DNA from: Pseudomonas sp. BN102
GTDB lineage: Bacteria > Pseudomonadota > Gammaproteobacteria > Pseudomonadales > Pseudomonadaceae
Assembly (NCBI RefSeq): GCF_029871245.1
Contig: NZ_SSON01000063.1
Span: forward strand, 1-64,000
Length of the DNA stretch: 64,000 nucleotides
Reading direction: 5' to 3'
The notes under the pieces are model-generated. The model was given only the letters and a program-made list of their open reading frames with translations. It was not told the origin of the DNA and searched no databases. Every line of letters starts with the position of its first letter. Positions within the stretch are counted from its first letter, which is position 1. Positions 17,405 to 26,111 of this stretch are shown piece after piece. The translations under genes and the position numbers were made by a program.

Positions 17405-17944
17405 ATGAGTCACAAGGCCGAGGCGGTATTCGTGCCGCTCAATATCGCCGTTCTTACCGTCAGTGATACCCGCAGCCTGGAGACCGACACCTCCGGCCAG
17501 CTCTTCGTCGACCGCCTCACCTTGGCGGGACACAACCTGGCCGCACGGGTGCTGTTGAAGGACGACCTGTACAAGATCCGCGCCCAGGTCGCTACCTGGA
17601 TCGCCGACGACAGCGTGCAGGTGGTGCTGATTACCGGTGGCACCGGCTTCACCGGCCGCGACAGTACTCCCGAGGCGGTCGCCTGCTTGCTGGACAAGCA
17701 GGTGGAAGGCTTCGGCGAATACTTCCGGCAGATTTCCGTGGCCGATATCGGCACTTCCACCATGCAGTCCCGCGCCCTGGCCGGGCTGGCGAATGGCACC
17801 CTGGTGTGCTGCCTACCGGGCTCCACCAATGCCTGCCGCACCGCCTGGGACGGCATCTTCGCCGAGCAGTTGGACAACCGTCACCGTCCCTGCAACTTCG
17901 TCCCGCACCTGAAGCAGGCCGAGGCCTGCGAGAGCCGCGGATGA
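17405..17944 (+). CDS. moaB: Molybdenum cofactor biosynthesis protein B
   Basis: A 179-residue MogA/MoaB-family protein that adenylylates molybdopterin before metal insertion. The conserved molybdopterin-binding stretch TGGTGFTGRDSTPEAV is present, with GTSTMQSRALAG and the LPGSTNACRTAW segment at the C-terminal side. The start is ATG at 17405, giving the N-terminal MSHKAEAVFVPLNIAVLTVS typical of this family. Its stop overlaps the moeA start (ATGA), so the two are translationally coupled. Confidence 0.95.
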   Translation: MSHKAEAVFVPLNIAVLTVSDTRSLETDTSGQLFVDRLTLAGHNLAARVLLKDDLYKIRAQVATWIADDSVQVVLITGGTGFTGRDSTPEAVACLLDKQVEGFGEYFRQISVADIGTSTMQSRALAGLANGTLVCCLPGSTNACRTAWDGIFAEQLDNRHRPCNFVPHLKQAEACESRG

Positions 17945-19155
17945 GTGGCTGCGACCATCCCGGCCTGATGCCGGTGGATGACGCCCTGGCGCGCCTGCTG
18001 GCGCTGGCCGAGGCGGCACCCATCGAGGCCATTGAACGCGTCGCCCTGGCCGAGGCCGATGGCCGCGTGCTGGCGGCGCCGCTGGTGGCCGGCCTGGACC
18101 TGCCGCCCTGGGACAACAGCGCCATGGACGGTTACGCCCTGCGCCTGGCCGACTGGCAGGGAGAGCCGCTATCGGTGAGCCAACGCATCCTCGCCGGCAG
18201 CGCGCCGCAGCCGCTGCAGCCGGGCACTTGCGCGCGCATCTTCACTGGAGCGCCGCTGCCCGAGGGCGCGGATGTGGTGGAGATGCAGGAAAACGTCGAG
18301 GTCCTGGCCGATGGCCGGGTGCGTTTGCAGGAGCCCCTCAAGGCCGGACAGAACGTGCGCCCGCGTGGCCAGGAAACCCGTACGGGTGAAACCGTGCTGC
18401 CCGCCGGCACCCGCCTGGGGCCCATTGAAATGGGCCTGTGCGCGTCCCTGGGGGCCGCCGAACTCAGCGTGCGCCGCCGGCCCGTAGTAGCGGTCATCTC
18501 CACCGGCGACGAGCTGGTGCCGCCCGGCCAGCCCCTGGGGCCGGGGCAGATCTACAACAGCAACCGCAGTCTGCTGATCGCCTGGCTCAAGCGCCTCGGC
18601 TGCGCGGTGGTGGATGCCGGCATCCTCGCCGACGATCTGGAGCTGACCCGCCAGGCCCTGGCCGGACTGGCGGAGGTGGACCTGATCCTCTCCACCGGCG
18701 GTGTTTCGGTAGGCGAGGCGGACTTCCTCGGTGCGGCCCTGCGCGAGGAAGGCGAACTGGCGCTGTGGAAGCTGGCGATCAAACCGGGCAAGCCGCTGAC
18801 CTTCGGGCATTTCCGTGGGGTGCCGGTGATCGGCCTGCCGGGCAACCCGGCCTCCACCCTGGTGACCTTCGGCCTGCTGGCGCGGCCCTATCTGCTGCGC
18901 CGCCTCGGCGTGGTGGAGGTGGAGCCGCTGGGCTTCGCGGTGCCCGCCGGCTTCACCTGGAAGAAGCCGGGCAATCGCCGGGAGTACCTGCGCGCGCGGA
19001 TGGAGAACGGCCGGGCGGTGATCTACCCGAACCAGAGCTCCGGCGTGCTGCGCAGCGCGGCCTGGGCCGAGGGGCTGGTGGAGGTGCTGGAAGGCACCAC
19101 GCTGGCCGAGGGCGACAGCCTGCGCTTCATTCCCTTGAGTGAGTTGCAGGCCTAG
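17941..19155 (+). CDS. moeA: Molybdopterin molybdenumtransferase
   Basis: A 404-residue enzyme that inserts molybdate into adenylylated molybdopterin. It has the four-domain MoeA layout: an N-terminal part with LPPWDNSAMDGYAL, the ARIFTGAPLPEGAD loop, the molybdopterin-binding domain with STGDELVPPGQP and LSTGGVSVGEADF, and the C-terminal barrel with LPGNPAST just before it. The start ATG at 17941 overlaps the moaB stop. Pseudomonads often carry two moeA copies; this one travels with moaB and mobA. Confidence 0.95.
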   Translation: MSGCDHPGLMPVDDALARLLALAEAAPIEAIERVALAEADGRVLAAPLVAGLDLPPWDNSAMDGYALRLADWQGEPLSVSQRILAGSAPQPLQPGTCARIFTGAPLPEGADVVEMQENVEVLADGRVRLQEPLKAGQNVRPRGQETRTGETVLPAGTRLGPIEMGLCASLGAAELSVRRRPVVAVISTGDELVPPGQPLGPGQIYNSNRSLLIAWLKRLGCAVVDAGILADDLELTRQALAGLAEVDLILSTGGVSVGEADFLGAALREEGELALWKLAIKPGKPLTFGHFRGVPVIGLPGNPASTLVTFGLLARPYLLRRLGVVEVEPLGFAVPAGFTWKKPGNRREYLRARMENGRAVIYPNQSSGVLRSAAWAEGLVEVLEGTTLAEGDSLRFIPLSELQA

Positions 19156-19178
19156 CGCGTCCGGACGAGTGCATCACC

Positions 19179-19206
19179 TGTAGGGGCGAATGAATTCGCC
19201 CCTACA
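19179..19206. repeat. REP-like palindrome
   Basis: A perfect 13-bp stem (TGTAGGGGCGAAT and its complement) with a two-base loop, between the convergent moeA and AraC genes. GTAGGGGCGAAT-type palindromes are scattered in many Pseudomonas genomes as extragenic repeats. There is no T-run on either side, so it is not a classic terminator. Confidence 0.75.
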
Positions 19207-19226
19207 AGATTTTCCCGCCCCTGTCT

Positions 19227-20249
19227 TCAACCCTGCCGCTTCGCCTCCCGATACTCCCCCGGCGTCTGCCCGGTCCAGGCCTTGAAACTGCGGTGGAAGG
19301 AGCGGGACTCGGTGAAGCCCAGGTAACAGGCGATGTCCTGGATCGGCAGGTCGCTGCGCAGCAGGTAGTGCTCGGCCAGCTCGCGGCGCAATTCGTCGAG
19401 TATCTGCTGGTAGCTGGTGCCGGCCTGCTGCAGGTGGCGCTGGAGGGTGCGCACCGTCATGTGGAACTTCTCCGCCACCCGTTCCTTGCGTGGCAGGCCG
19501 TCCTTCATCAGCAGGCGCAGGGCATTCTTCACCCGCTGCGGCAGCGGCTCGTCGTTATCCAGCCCGGCCATCAGCGCCAGCGCGTGTTCTTCGAGGGTGC
19601 GCAGCAGGTTGGCGTCGGCCTGGCGCAAGGGCACGGCCAGGTAATCCAGGGGCACCAGCAGGGCGTTGCAGGGTTGTTCGAAACGCACCGGACAGCCGAA
19701 CACCTCTTCGTATTCCTCGACTCGCGTCGCCTCGGGTTGGGCGTGCTCGAGCCAGACCTCCAGCGGCGAGCGCTGCATGTCGGCGATCCAGCGCGCATAG
19801 AGCAGCCAGGACGCCAGCACGTTTTCCACCATATGGCGGCGGATGGCCGGGTCCTGATGGCGGCAGCTCCAGATCATCCGCACCAGTTCGCCGTCGGCCT
19901 CCATGCGGCTCACGCCCATGTCTCCCACCAGCTTCTCGTAGGGCGCGATGCGGCTCATGGCTTCGCCCAGGGTGGCGCAGTTCATGGTGATGTAGCCCAG
20001 CACACTCCAGGAACCCGGCTGCACGTAGCGCGCCGAATGCAGACCGAACAGGGCATCGCCGGATTCGCGGATCAGGTGGCCGAGCAGGCGTTCATGGGCT
20101 TCGCTGGGCAAGCGCCGGCCGTTGTCCGCCAGGTCCTCGGCGCGGATGCCGGCGGCAGCGAGGGTGGTGGCCTGGTCGAGGCCCAACTGTTCGGCATGGC
20201 GCAGGTATTTCAGGAGGGCGGGAACCGAGGTATAGCCGAGCGAGTGCAT
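19227..20249 (-). CDS. AraC-family transcriptional regulator
   Basis: A 340-residue regulator. The N-terminal two-thirds match the arabinose-binding-like sensor domain of the OruR/ArgR-like AraC group (residues about 20-210, with SWSVLGYITMNCATLGEAM). The C-terminus is the double helix-turn-helix, with VAEKFHMTVRTLQRHLQQAG and the second reader ending DIACYLGFTESRSFHRSFKA. It is divergent from the oxidase-dehydrogenase-kinase genes, 126 bases away, and is their likely activator. The effector is unknown; a glycerol-like or polyol substrate would fit its targets. Confidence 0.93.
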   Translation of the reverse strand: MHSLGYTSVPALLKYLRHAEQLGLDQATTLAAAGIRAEDLADNGRRLPSEAHERLLGHLIRESGDALFGLHSARYVQPGSWSVLGYITMNCATLGEAMSRIAPYEKLVGDMGVSRMEADGELVRMIWSCRHQDPAIRRHMVENVLASWLLYARWIADMQRSPLEVWLEHAQPEATRVEEYEEVFGCPVRFEQPCNALLVPLDYLAVPLRQADANLLRTLEEHALALMAGLDNDEPLPQRVKNALRLLMKDGLPRKERVAEKFHMTVRTLQRHLQQAGTSYQQILDELRRELAEHYLLRSDLPIQDIACYLGFTESRSFHRSFKAWTGQTPGEYREAKRQG

Positions 20250-20375
20250 GTGTTTTCTTGTTATGTCCTGATTGGCGATGGCTACTGTCCGGATCCGACA
20301 GTGACGCCCTTGGGCGGCTGGCTAGTATAGGCAATCATCGAAAGCCTTCGAAACAACCCGAACAAGGAGAACGGC

Positions 20376-21971
20376 ATGCGACGCTGGAATGGCTGGGGCG
20401 ATGAGGCAACGGTGGTGGAGTTGCCCGCCCATGGAGCGGCTTTCCTGGCCGAACGCATAGGCGCCGGACAGCCCCTGGTCGACGCCGTTCTGGCGCAGGT
20501 GCTGGCGCGAGTGCCGGCCTCGCGGCTGGATGCCCATCCGCTGATCAGCCTGGATGTCGAAACCCGTGTGCGCCACGCCCGTGGCCAGAGCCTGCCGGAC
20601 TGGCTGGCGATGCGCGAGGGTGAGTTCGGCCAGTTCCCCGATGGCGTCGCCTTTCCGGAAACCCCGGAGCAGATCCGCCAGCTGCTGGCCCTGGCCGCCG
20701 AACGCGACCTGGTGCTGATTCCTTACGGCGGCGGCACGTCGGTGGCCGGGCATATCAATCCCCAGGCCGGCGAGCGGCCGGTGTTGACCCTCTCCCTGGA
20801 GCGCATGAACCGCCTCCTCGAACTGGATGAAGAAAGCCTGATCGCCACCTTCGGCCCAGGCGCCAGTGGCCCGCAGGTGGAAAGCCAGCTGCGGGCCAGG
20901 GGCTACACCCTTGGCCATTTTCCGCAGTCCTGGGAGCTGTCCACCTTGGGCGGATGGGTGGCCAGCCGTTCCAGCGGCCAGCAGTCGTTGCGCTATGGCC
21001 GCATCGAGCAGTTGTTCGCGGGTGGCACCCTGGAAACCTTCGCCGGGTCCATGGCACTGCCCACCTTCCCGGCTTCCGCGGCGGGCCCTGACCTGCGCGA
21101 GCTGGTGCTGGGCTCGGAAGGGCGCTTCGGGGTCATCTCCGAGGTGCGGGTGCGGGTCAGCCGACTGGCCGAGCAGGAGTCTTTCTACGCGGTCTTCATG
21201 CCCAATTGGGAGCGGGCGCTCAAGGGTATCCGCAGCCTGGCCCAGGCGCGGGTACCGCTGTCGATGTTGCGCCTATCCAACGCCATCGAAACCGAGACCC
21301 AACTGGCCCTGGCCGGCCACCCGGGACAGATCGCCCTGCTGGAAAAGTACCTGGCCCTGCGCGGTGCCGCGGCAGGCAAGTGCATGCTGACTTTCGGGGT
21401 CACCGGCAGTCGCACCCAGAACGCCGCCTCGCTGAAACAGGCAAAGCGCTTGCTGAAGGGCTTCGGCGGCGTCTTCACCGGCACGCTACTGGGCAGGAAG
21501 TGGGCGGAGAACCGCTTTCGCTTCCCCTACCTGCGTCACGGCCTGTGGAGTGCCGGCTACGTGGTGGACACTCTGGAAACCGCCACCGACTGGGTCAACG
21601 TCGACAACCTGCTCGGGCGGGTCGAGGAAAGCCTGCGCAACGGCCTGGCGGAGGAGGGCGAGCGGGTGCATGTATTCACTCACCTGTCCCACGTCTATGG
21701 CGAGGGTTCGAGTATCTACACCACCTACGTCTACCGGCCGGGCGGCAGTTACGCCGAGGCCTTGGCGCGCTGGCGCAAGCTGAAGTCGGCCGCCAGCGAG
21801 GTGATTGCGCGGAACCGCGGCACCATCAGCCACCAGCACGGCGTCGGCCGCGACCACGCGCCCTGGCTGCCGGCCGAGAAAGGCCCGCTGGGCATGGCCG
21901 CGCTGCGCACCATGGCGCGGCATTTCGACCCCGAGGGGCGCCTGGCCCCCGGCGTGCTGCTCGAGGACTGA
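20376..21971 (+). CDS. FAD-binding oxidase, alkyl-DHAP synthase-like
   Basis: A 531-residue flavoprotein of the vanillyl-alcohol-oxidase superfamily. The PP-loop FAD-binding domain contains LIPYGGGTSVAGHI near residue 115 and STLGGWVASRSSGQQSLRYG near 190. The C-terminal cap resembles alkyldihydroxyacetonephosphate synthase, including the YGEGSSIYTTYVYRP segment and the HQHGVGRDHAPWL motif near the end. Eukaryotic relatives swap an acyl for an alkyl chain on acyl-DHAP; bacterial ones may instead oxidise hydroxy acids. A strong AAGGAGA precedes the ATG. It heads a three-gene run in which the next start is two bases beyond its stop. Confidence 0.9.
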   Translation: MRRWNGWGDEATVVELPAHGAAFLAERIGAGQPLVDAVLAQVLARVPASRLDAHPLISLDVETRVRHARGQSLPDWLAMREGEFGQFPDGVAFPETPEQIRQLLALAAERDLVLIPYGGGTSVAGHINPQAGERPVLTLSLERMNRLLELDEESLIATFGPGASGPQVESQLRARGYTLGHFPQSWELSTLGGWVASRSSGQQSLRYGRIEQLFAGGTLETFAGSMALPTFPASAAGPDLRELVLGSEGRFGVISEVRVRVSRLAEQESFYAVFMPNWERALKGIRSLAQARVPLSMLRLSNAIETETQLALAGHPGQIALLEKYLALRGAAAGKCMLTFGVTGSRTQNAASLKQAKRLLKGFGGVFTGTLLGRKWAENRFRFPYLRHGLWSAGYVVDTLETATDWVNVDNLLGRVEESLRNGLAEEGERVHVFTHLSHVYGEGSSIYTTYVYRPGGSYAEALARWRKLKSAASEVIARNRGTISHQHGVGRDHAPWLPAEKGPLGMAALRTMARHFDPEGRLAPGVLLED

Positions 21972-21973
21972 CG

Positions 21974-23548
21974 ATGAGCACCTGGAATGCCGACTGGCGC
22001 GCCGCGGCGTTGCCCGAGCTGGCCAGCCGCGACTGGGACCTGATAGTGGTCGGCGGCGGTATCTGCGGCGCTGGCATCCTCCGCGAAGCGGCGCGCCGGG
22101 GCTGGAAATGCCTGCTGCTGGAGCAGCGGGATTTCGCCTGGGGCACTTCCAGCCGCTCCTCGAAGATGGTTCACGGCGGCCTGCGCTATATCGCCAAGGG
22201 CCAGTTCGCGCTCACCCGCGCCTCGGTGCGCGAGCGCCAGCGCCTGCTGGCCGAGGCGCCGGGACTGGTGGAGCCCTTGAGCTTCGTCATGCCCCATCGC
22301 GGCGGCTTCCCGGGGCCCAAGGTGTTCGGCGGCCTGCTGGCGCTCTACGACGCCCTGGCCGGGCGACGCAATCATCTCTATTACCCGCTGCAGCAACTGC
22401 GCTATCTGGTGCCCGGTCTGACCGAGGGTGGCTTGCTGGGCGGTACGCGGTTCTTCGACGCGGTCACCGACGATGCCCGGCTGGTGCTGCGGGTGCTGGG
22501 CGAAGCCCGGGCGGAAGGCGGCGAGGCCCTGAACGGCATGCGTGCGCTGGCGCTGCGGCGGGAGCAGGGCAGGGTGAACGGCCTGGAGGCCGAGGACGTG
22601 GAAAGCGGCCAGCGTTTCAGCTTCCGTACCCGCGCCGTGGCCCTGGCGACCGGCGCCTGGGCCGACCGCCTGCGCGATGTCCAGGGCACGGAACAAATCC
22701 GCCCGCTGCGCGGGAGTCATCTGCTGCTGCCCGGCTGGCGTCTGCCGCTGGCCCACGCCATCAGCTTCATGCACCCGGCCGACGGGCGTCCGGTCTTCGT
22801 TTTCCCCTGGGAAGGCGCGACGGTGATCGGGACCACCGACCTCGACCACGAGGATGGGCTGGACCAGGATGCGCGCATTAGCGAAGCGGAAGTGGACTAT
22901 CTGCTGGCGGCCTGCGCCCTGCAGTTCCCGTCGGCGCGGATCGGCCGCGACGATGTGCTGTCCACCTGGGCAGGCGTGCGTCCGGTAGTGGGCAACGGAG
23001 AGACGCGGCTCAAGCCATCGGATGAGAAGCGTGAGCATATCCTCTGGGTGGAGCCGGGCTGCGTGACCCTGGCCGGTGGCAAGCTGACCACCTTCCGCTT
23101 GCTGGCCCTGGAAGTGCTGCAAGCCTGCGCCAACTTCGTCGGCCGCAGCCTGGAGGATCACGGCAGCGCGGTCTTCGCGCCCTGCGAGGCGCCCGCTACG
23201 CCCGGGCTTTCACCCAGTCAGCGCCTGCGCCTGGCGGGCCGCCATGGGCGCGCCCAGGCCGAACTGGCGCGCTGGGTAGGATTGCTGGGCAACGAGCGGG
23301 TCGGACCCACCGAAACCCTCTGGGCCGAACTGGCCTGGGCTGCTGAGGGCGAGCTGGTACTGCACCTGGACGACCTGTTGCTGCGCCGTACCCGGCTCGG
23401 CCTCCTGTTGCCCCGGGGCGCCCACGCCGAGCTGCCGCGCATCCGCGCCCTGTGCCAGCCACTGCTGGGCTGGGACGATGCCCGTTGGGCCCGGGAAGAG
23501 GCCTGCTACCTGGCGCTCTGGCAGCGCTGCTACAGCCTGCCGACCTGA
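21974..23548 (+). CDS. FAD-dependent glycerol-3-phosphate dehydrogenase family
   Basis: A 524-residue GlpD/GlpA-type flavoprotein. The dinucleotide fold VVGGGICGAGILREAARRG is at 26-44, followed by the conserved SSRSSKMVHGGLRY. Later family stretches include GTTDLDHE, WAGVRPVV and GGKLTTFR. It should oxidise glycerol-3-phosphate, or a related phosphopolyol, to the keto form and pass electrons to quinone. It starts two bases after the oxidase stop and is followed by the kinase gene 24 bases on. It lacks the usual glp neighbours (glpF, glpK, glpR), so it is probably a paralogue with another substrate. Confidence 0.9.
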   Translation: MSTWNADWRAAALPELASRDWDLIVVGGGICGAGILREAARRGWKCLLLEQRDFAWGTSSRSSKMVHGGLRYIAKGQFALTRASVRERQRLLAEAPGLVEPLSFVMPHRGGFPGPKVFGGLLALYDALAGRRNHLYYPLQQLRYLVPGLTEGGLLGGTRFFDAVTDDARLVLRVLGEARAEGGEALNGMRALALRREQGRVNGLEAEDVESGQRFSFRTRAVALATGAWADRLRDVQGTEQIRPLRGSHLLLPGWRLPLAHAISFMHPADGRPVFVFPWEGATVIGTTDLDHEDGLDQDARISEAEVDYLLAACALQFPSARIGRDDVLSTWAGVRPVVGNGETRLKPSDEKREHILWVEPGCVTLAGGKLTTFRLLALEVLQACANFVGRSLEDHGSAVFAPCEAPATPGLSPSQRLRLAGRHGRAQAELARWVGLLGNERVGPTETLWAELAWAAEGELVLHLDDLLLRRTRLGLLLPRGAHAELPRIRALCQPLLGWDDARWAREEACYLALWQRCYSLPT

Positions 23549-23572
23549 CAAGAAAAAGAACAAGGACGCAAT

Positions 23573-25132
23573 GTGAGCGAAAAGAGCTATCTGCTGGCCA
23601 TCGACAACGGAACCCAGAGCGTGCGGGCCCTGTTGTTCGACCTGGAGGGCAACCTGGTCGGCAAGGGCAAAGTGCCGCTCGAGGCCTACTATTCCAGGCA
23701 GCCCGGCTGGGCGGAGCAGGACCCCGAGTACTACTGGGAATGCCTGGGCGAGGCCTGCCGCCTGCTCTGGGCGTCGGTGGACATCGACCGCCGGCTGATT
23801 CGCGGCGTGTCCCTTACCACCCAGCGCGGCACGGTGATCAATGTAGATGAACAGGGCAAGGCTCTGCGCCCGGCCATTCTCTGGCTGGACCAGCGCCAGG
23901 CCGAGGTGCGCGGGCGCATCGAGGGACCCTGGGGCTGGCTGTTCAAGGCCATCGGACTCACGGCCACCGTGGACTACTTCCGCGCCCAGGCCGAGGCCAA
24001 CTGGGTATCGCAGAATCAGCCCGAAATCTGGGCGCGGACCCACAAGGTGCTGTTGCTCTCCGGCTTCATCAGCCATCGTCTGTGCGGCCGCTTCGTCGAT
24101 TCGGTGGCCTGCCAGGTCGCTTACCTGCCTTTCGACTACAAGCGCCTGCAATGGGCTGCGCCGCGGGACTGGAAATGGCAGTCCATGCCGGTCCGCCGCG
24201 AGCAGTTGCCGGAGCTGTTCAAGCCCGGTGAGCGCCTGGGCAGCATTACCGCCGAGGCCAGTCGCCATACCGGGATTCCGGAAGGTCTGCCGCTGATCGC
24301 CGCCGGCGCCGACAAGGCCTGCGAGGTGCTCGGCGCCGGTGGGGTGGAGCCCAGTGTCGCCTGCCTGTCCTACGGCACCACGGCGACCATCAACACCACC
24401 CGGCGCAAGTATCTGGAAACCATTCCGCTGATCCCGCCCTATCCGGCGGCCATTCCCGACCATTTCAATACTGAGGTGATGATCTACCGGGGCTTCTGGA
24501 TGGTCAGCTGGTTCAAGCAGGAGTTCGGCCTGCGCGAGATGCAGCGGGCGCAGGAGTTGGGCGTGGAGCCCGAGGCCCTGTTCGACGAACTGGTGAACAG
24601 CGTGCCGCCCGGCTCCATGGGGCTGATGCTGCAACCCTACTGGTCACCGGGCATCCGCGAGCCGGGGCTGGAGGCCAAGGGCTCGATCATCGGTTTCGGC
24701 GACGTGCATACCCGGGCTCACCTCTACCGCGCCATCCTCGAAGGCCTGGCCTACGCCTTGCGCCAGGGCAAGGAGCAGATCGAGAAACGTTCCGGCACGC
24801 CGGTGACCCGGCTGCGGGTGTCGGGCGGCGGTTCGCAGAGTGATGCCGCCATGCAACTGACCGCGGATATCTTCGGCCTGCCGGCGGAGCGGCCCCATGT
24901 CTACGAAACCTCGGGCCTGGGCGCGGCCATCGATTGCGCGGTAGGCCTGGGTTTGCACCCGGATTTCCCCACCGCGATCCGCGCCATGACGCGAGTGGGG
25001 CAGGTGTTCCAGCCCGATCCGCAGGCCCAGCGGACCTACGAGCAGTTGTATCGGGAGGTCTACCAGGGGATGTACAAGCAGCTGCGGCCGCTGTACCGGA
25101 AGATTCGCGATATCACGGGCTATCCGGCGTAA
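23573..25132 (+). CDS. FGGY-family carbohydrate kinase
   Basis: A 519-residue kinase of the glycerol/xylulose kinase fold. The start is GTG at 23573 behind AAGGA; the ATG two bases earlier is out of frame and closes at once. The phosphate-1 loop AIDNGTQSVRALLFD is at the N-terminus, the substrate region is around TTQRGTVINVDEQG, and the C-terminal ATP-binding stretch is RLRVSGGGSQSDAAMQLTAD. The sugar is not predictable. Together with the GlpD-like and alkyl-DHAP-synthase-like genes it may feed a phosphorylated polyol into a short pathway. Confidence 0.9.
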   Translation: MSEKSYLLAIDNGTQSVRALLFDLEGNLVGKGKVPLEAYYSRQPGWAEQDPEYYWECLGEACRLLWASVDIDRRLIRGVSLTTQRGTVINVDEQGKALRPAILWLDQRQAEVRGRIEGPWGWLFKAIGLTATVDYFRAQAEANWVSQNQPEIWARTHKVLLLSGFISHRLCGRFVDSVACQVAYLPFDYKRLQWAAPRDWKWQSMPVRREQLPELFKPGERLGSITAEASRHTGIPEGLPLIAAGADKACEVLGAGGVEPSVACLSYGTTATINTTRRKYLETIPLIPPYPAAIPDHFNTEVMIYRGFWMVSWFKQEFGLREMQRAQELGVEPEALFDELVNSVPPGSMGLMLQPYWSPGIREPGLEAKGSIIGFGDVHTRAHLYRAILEGLAYALRQGKEQIEKRSGTPVTRLRVSGGGSQSDAAMQLTADIFGLPAERPHVYETSGLGAAIDCAVGLGLHPDFPTAIRAMTRVGQVFQPDPQAQRTYEQLYREVYQGMYKQLRPLYRKIRDITGYPA

Positions 25133-25195
25133 GAGCGAGCTTGCTCGCGAAAGGTACGGCTCAAAGCTCCTTCGCGAGCACGCTCGCTCCTGCAA
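25133..25195. repeat. Inverted pair of REP palindromes (REPIN-like)
   Basis: Two copies of GCGAGC-N2-GCTCGC (25135-25148 and 25174-25187) face each other about 25 bases apart, each with the flank GCTCGCGAA. They sit between the convergent kinase and pirin genes. This is the layout of Pseudomonas REP doublets, moved by REP-associated tyrosine transposases. Confidence 0.85.
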
Positions 25196-25204
25196 GAACT
25201 CGCC

Positions 25205-25903
25205 TCAGGCCACATCCACCAGGACGATTTCGCTGTCCTCGCTGGCGGTGAAACTGAGCACCTCCACATCGCGGACCGCCACGCCGTCGCGGGCCTCGGC
25301 GGCGACACCGTTGACTTCGTAACGCCCGGTGGCGGCCACCAGGTAGGCCTTGCGACCCTTCTCCAGGCGATACTCGGCGCTCTGGCCGGCCTTGAGCGTG
25401 GCGGCTGCCAGCCGTGCATTGGCGCGGATATGCAGGGCGTCGGTGCCCTCATCTATGCCGCTGGCCAGGGTCACGAAGCTGCCGGCGCGCTCGCCCTTGG
25501 GGAACGGCCGCGCACCCCAGGAGGGCGCGGCGCCATACTCGGTGGGCATGATCCAGATCTGGAAGATCCTGGTGGTCGTGTCCTCCAGGTTGTACTCGCT
25601 GTGGGCGATGCCGGTGCCCGCGCTCATCACCTGCACGTCGCCGGCCTCGGTGCGGCCCTTGTTGCCCAGGTTGTCCTGGTGGGTGATGGCACCTTCGCGG
25701 ACGTAGGTGATGATCTCCATGTCCTGGTGCGGGTGCGGCGGGAAGCCGGATTGAGGAGCGATCTCGTCGTCGTTCCAGACGCGCAGCTGGCCCCAGTTCA
25801 TCCGCTGGTTGTCGTAGTAGCCGGCGAAGGAGAAATGGTGGCGGGCATTGAGCCAGCCGTGGTGAGCACCACCCAGTTCGGCGAAGGGGCGTACTTCGAT
25901 CAT
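25205..25903 (-). CDS. Pirin family protein (YhhW-like)
   Basis: A 232-residue bicupin. The N-terminal cupin has the metal ligands in FPPHPHQDMEIITYV and the later HSEYN, and the C-terminal cupin is degenerate. Bacterial YhhW-type pirins hydrolyse or oxidise quercetin in vitro, and other pirins modulate central metabolism; the physiological role here is unknown. The upstream 200 bases are AT-rich and hold a CTATC-N9-GATAG dyad that could be an operator. Confidence 0.93.
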   Translation of the reverse strand: MIEVRPFAELGGAHHGWLNARHHFSFAGYYDNQRMNWGQLRVWNDDEIAPQSGFPPHPHQDMEIITYVREGAITHQDNLGNKGRTEAGDVQVMSAGTGIAHSEYNLEDTTTRIFQIWIMPTEYGAAPSWGARPFPKGERAGSFVTLASGIDEGTDALHIRANARLAAATLKAGQSAEYRLEKGRKAYLVAATGRYEVNGVAAEARDGVAVRDVEVLSFTASEDSEIVLVDVA

Positions 25904-26005
25904 GTTCGGGTCTCCTGTCTGCTCGCGGAGGGGCTTCTCCGAGAGGAATGGCGTGCATGATCAATCATCATATAGCCCTGTAAAAGCGCAATATGTGCAG
26001 CTTTC

Positions 26006-26024
26006 CTATCTCTTATTTCGATAG
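26006..26024. promoter_or_regulatory. Possible operator dyad upstream of pirin and yegS-like genes
   Basis: CTATC-N9-GATAG, centred in an AT-rich stretch between two divergent genes. The spacing and T-N11-A core fit LysR-type sites. No LysR gene lies nearby, so the binding protein is unknown. Confidence 0.4.
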
Positions 26025-26111
26025 ATTAATGGGCCGATGGCCGTGTGATGACGCCATTCCGGCAAGGGCGCGGTCCTATACTCGGGCGAATCCGGATCGA
26101 TGGAGGTGAGC

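Noticed and set aside
17941-19155. moeA starting at 17806 inside moaB
   Set aside because: The ATG at 17941 overlaps the moaB stop in the usual ATGA coupling and gives the normal MoeA N-terminus.
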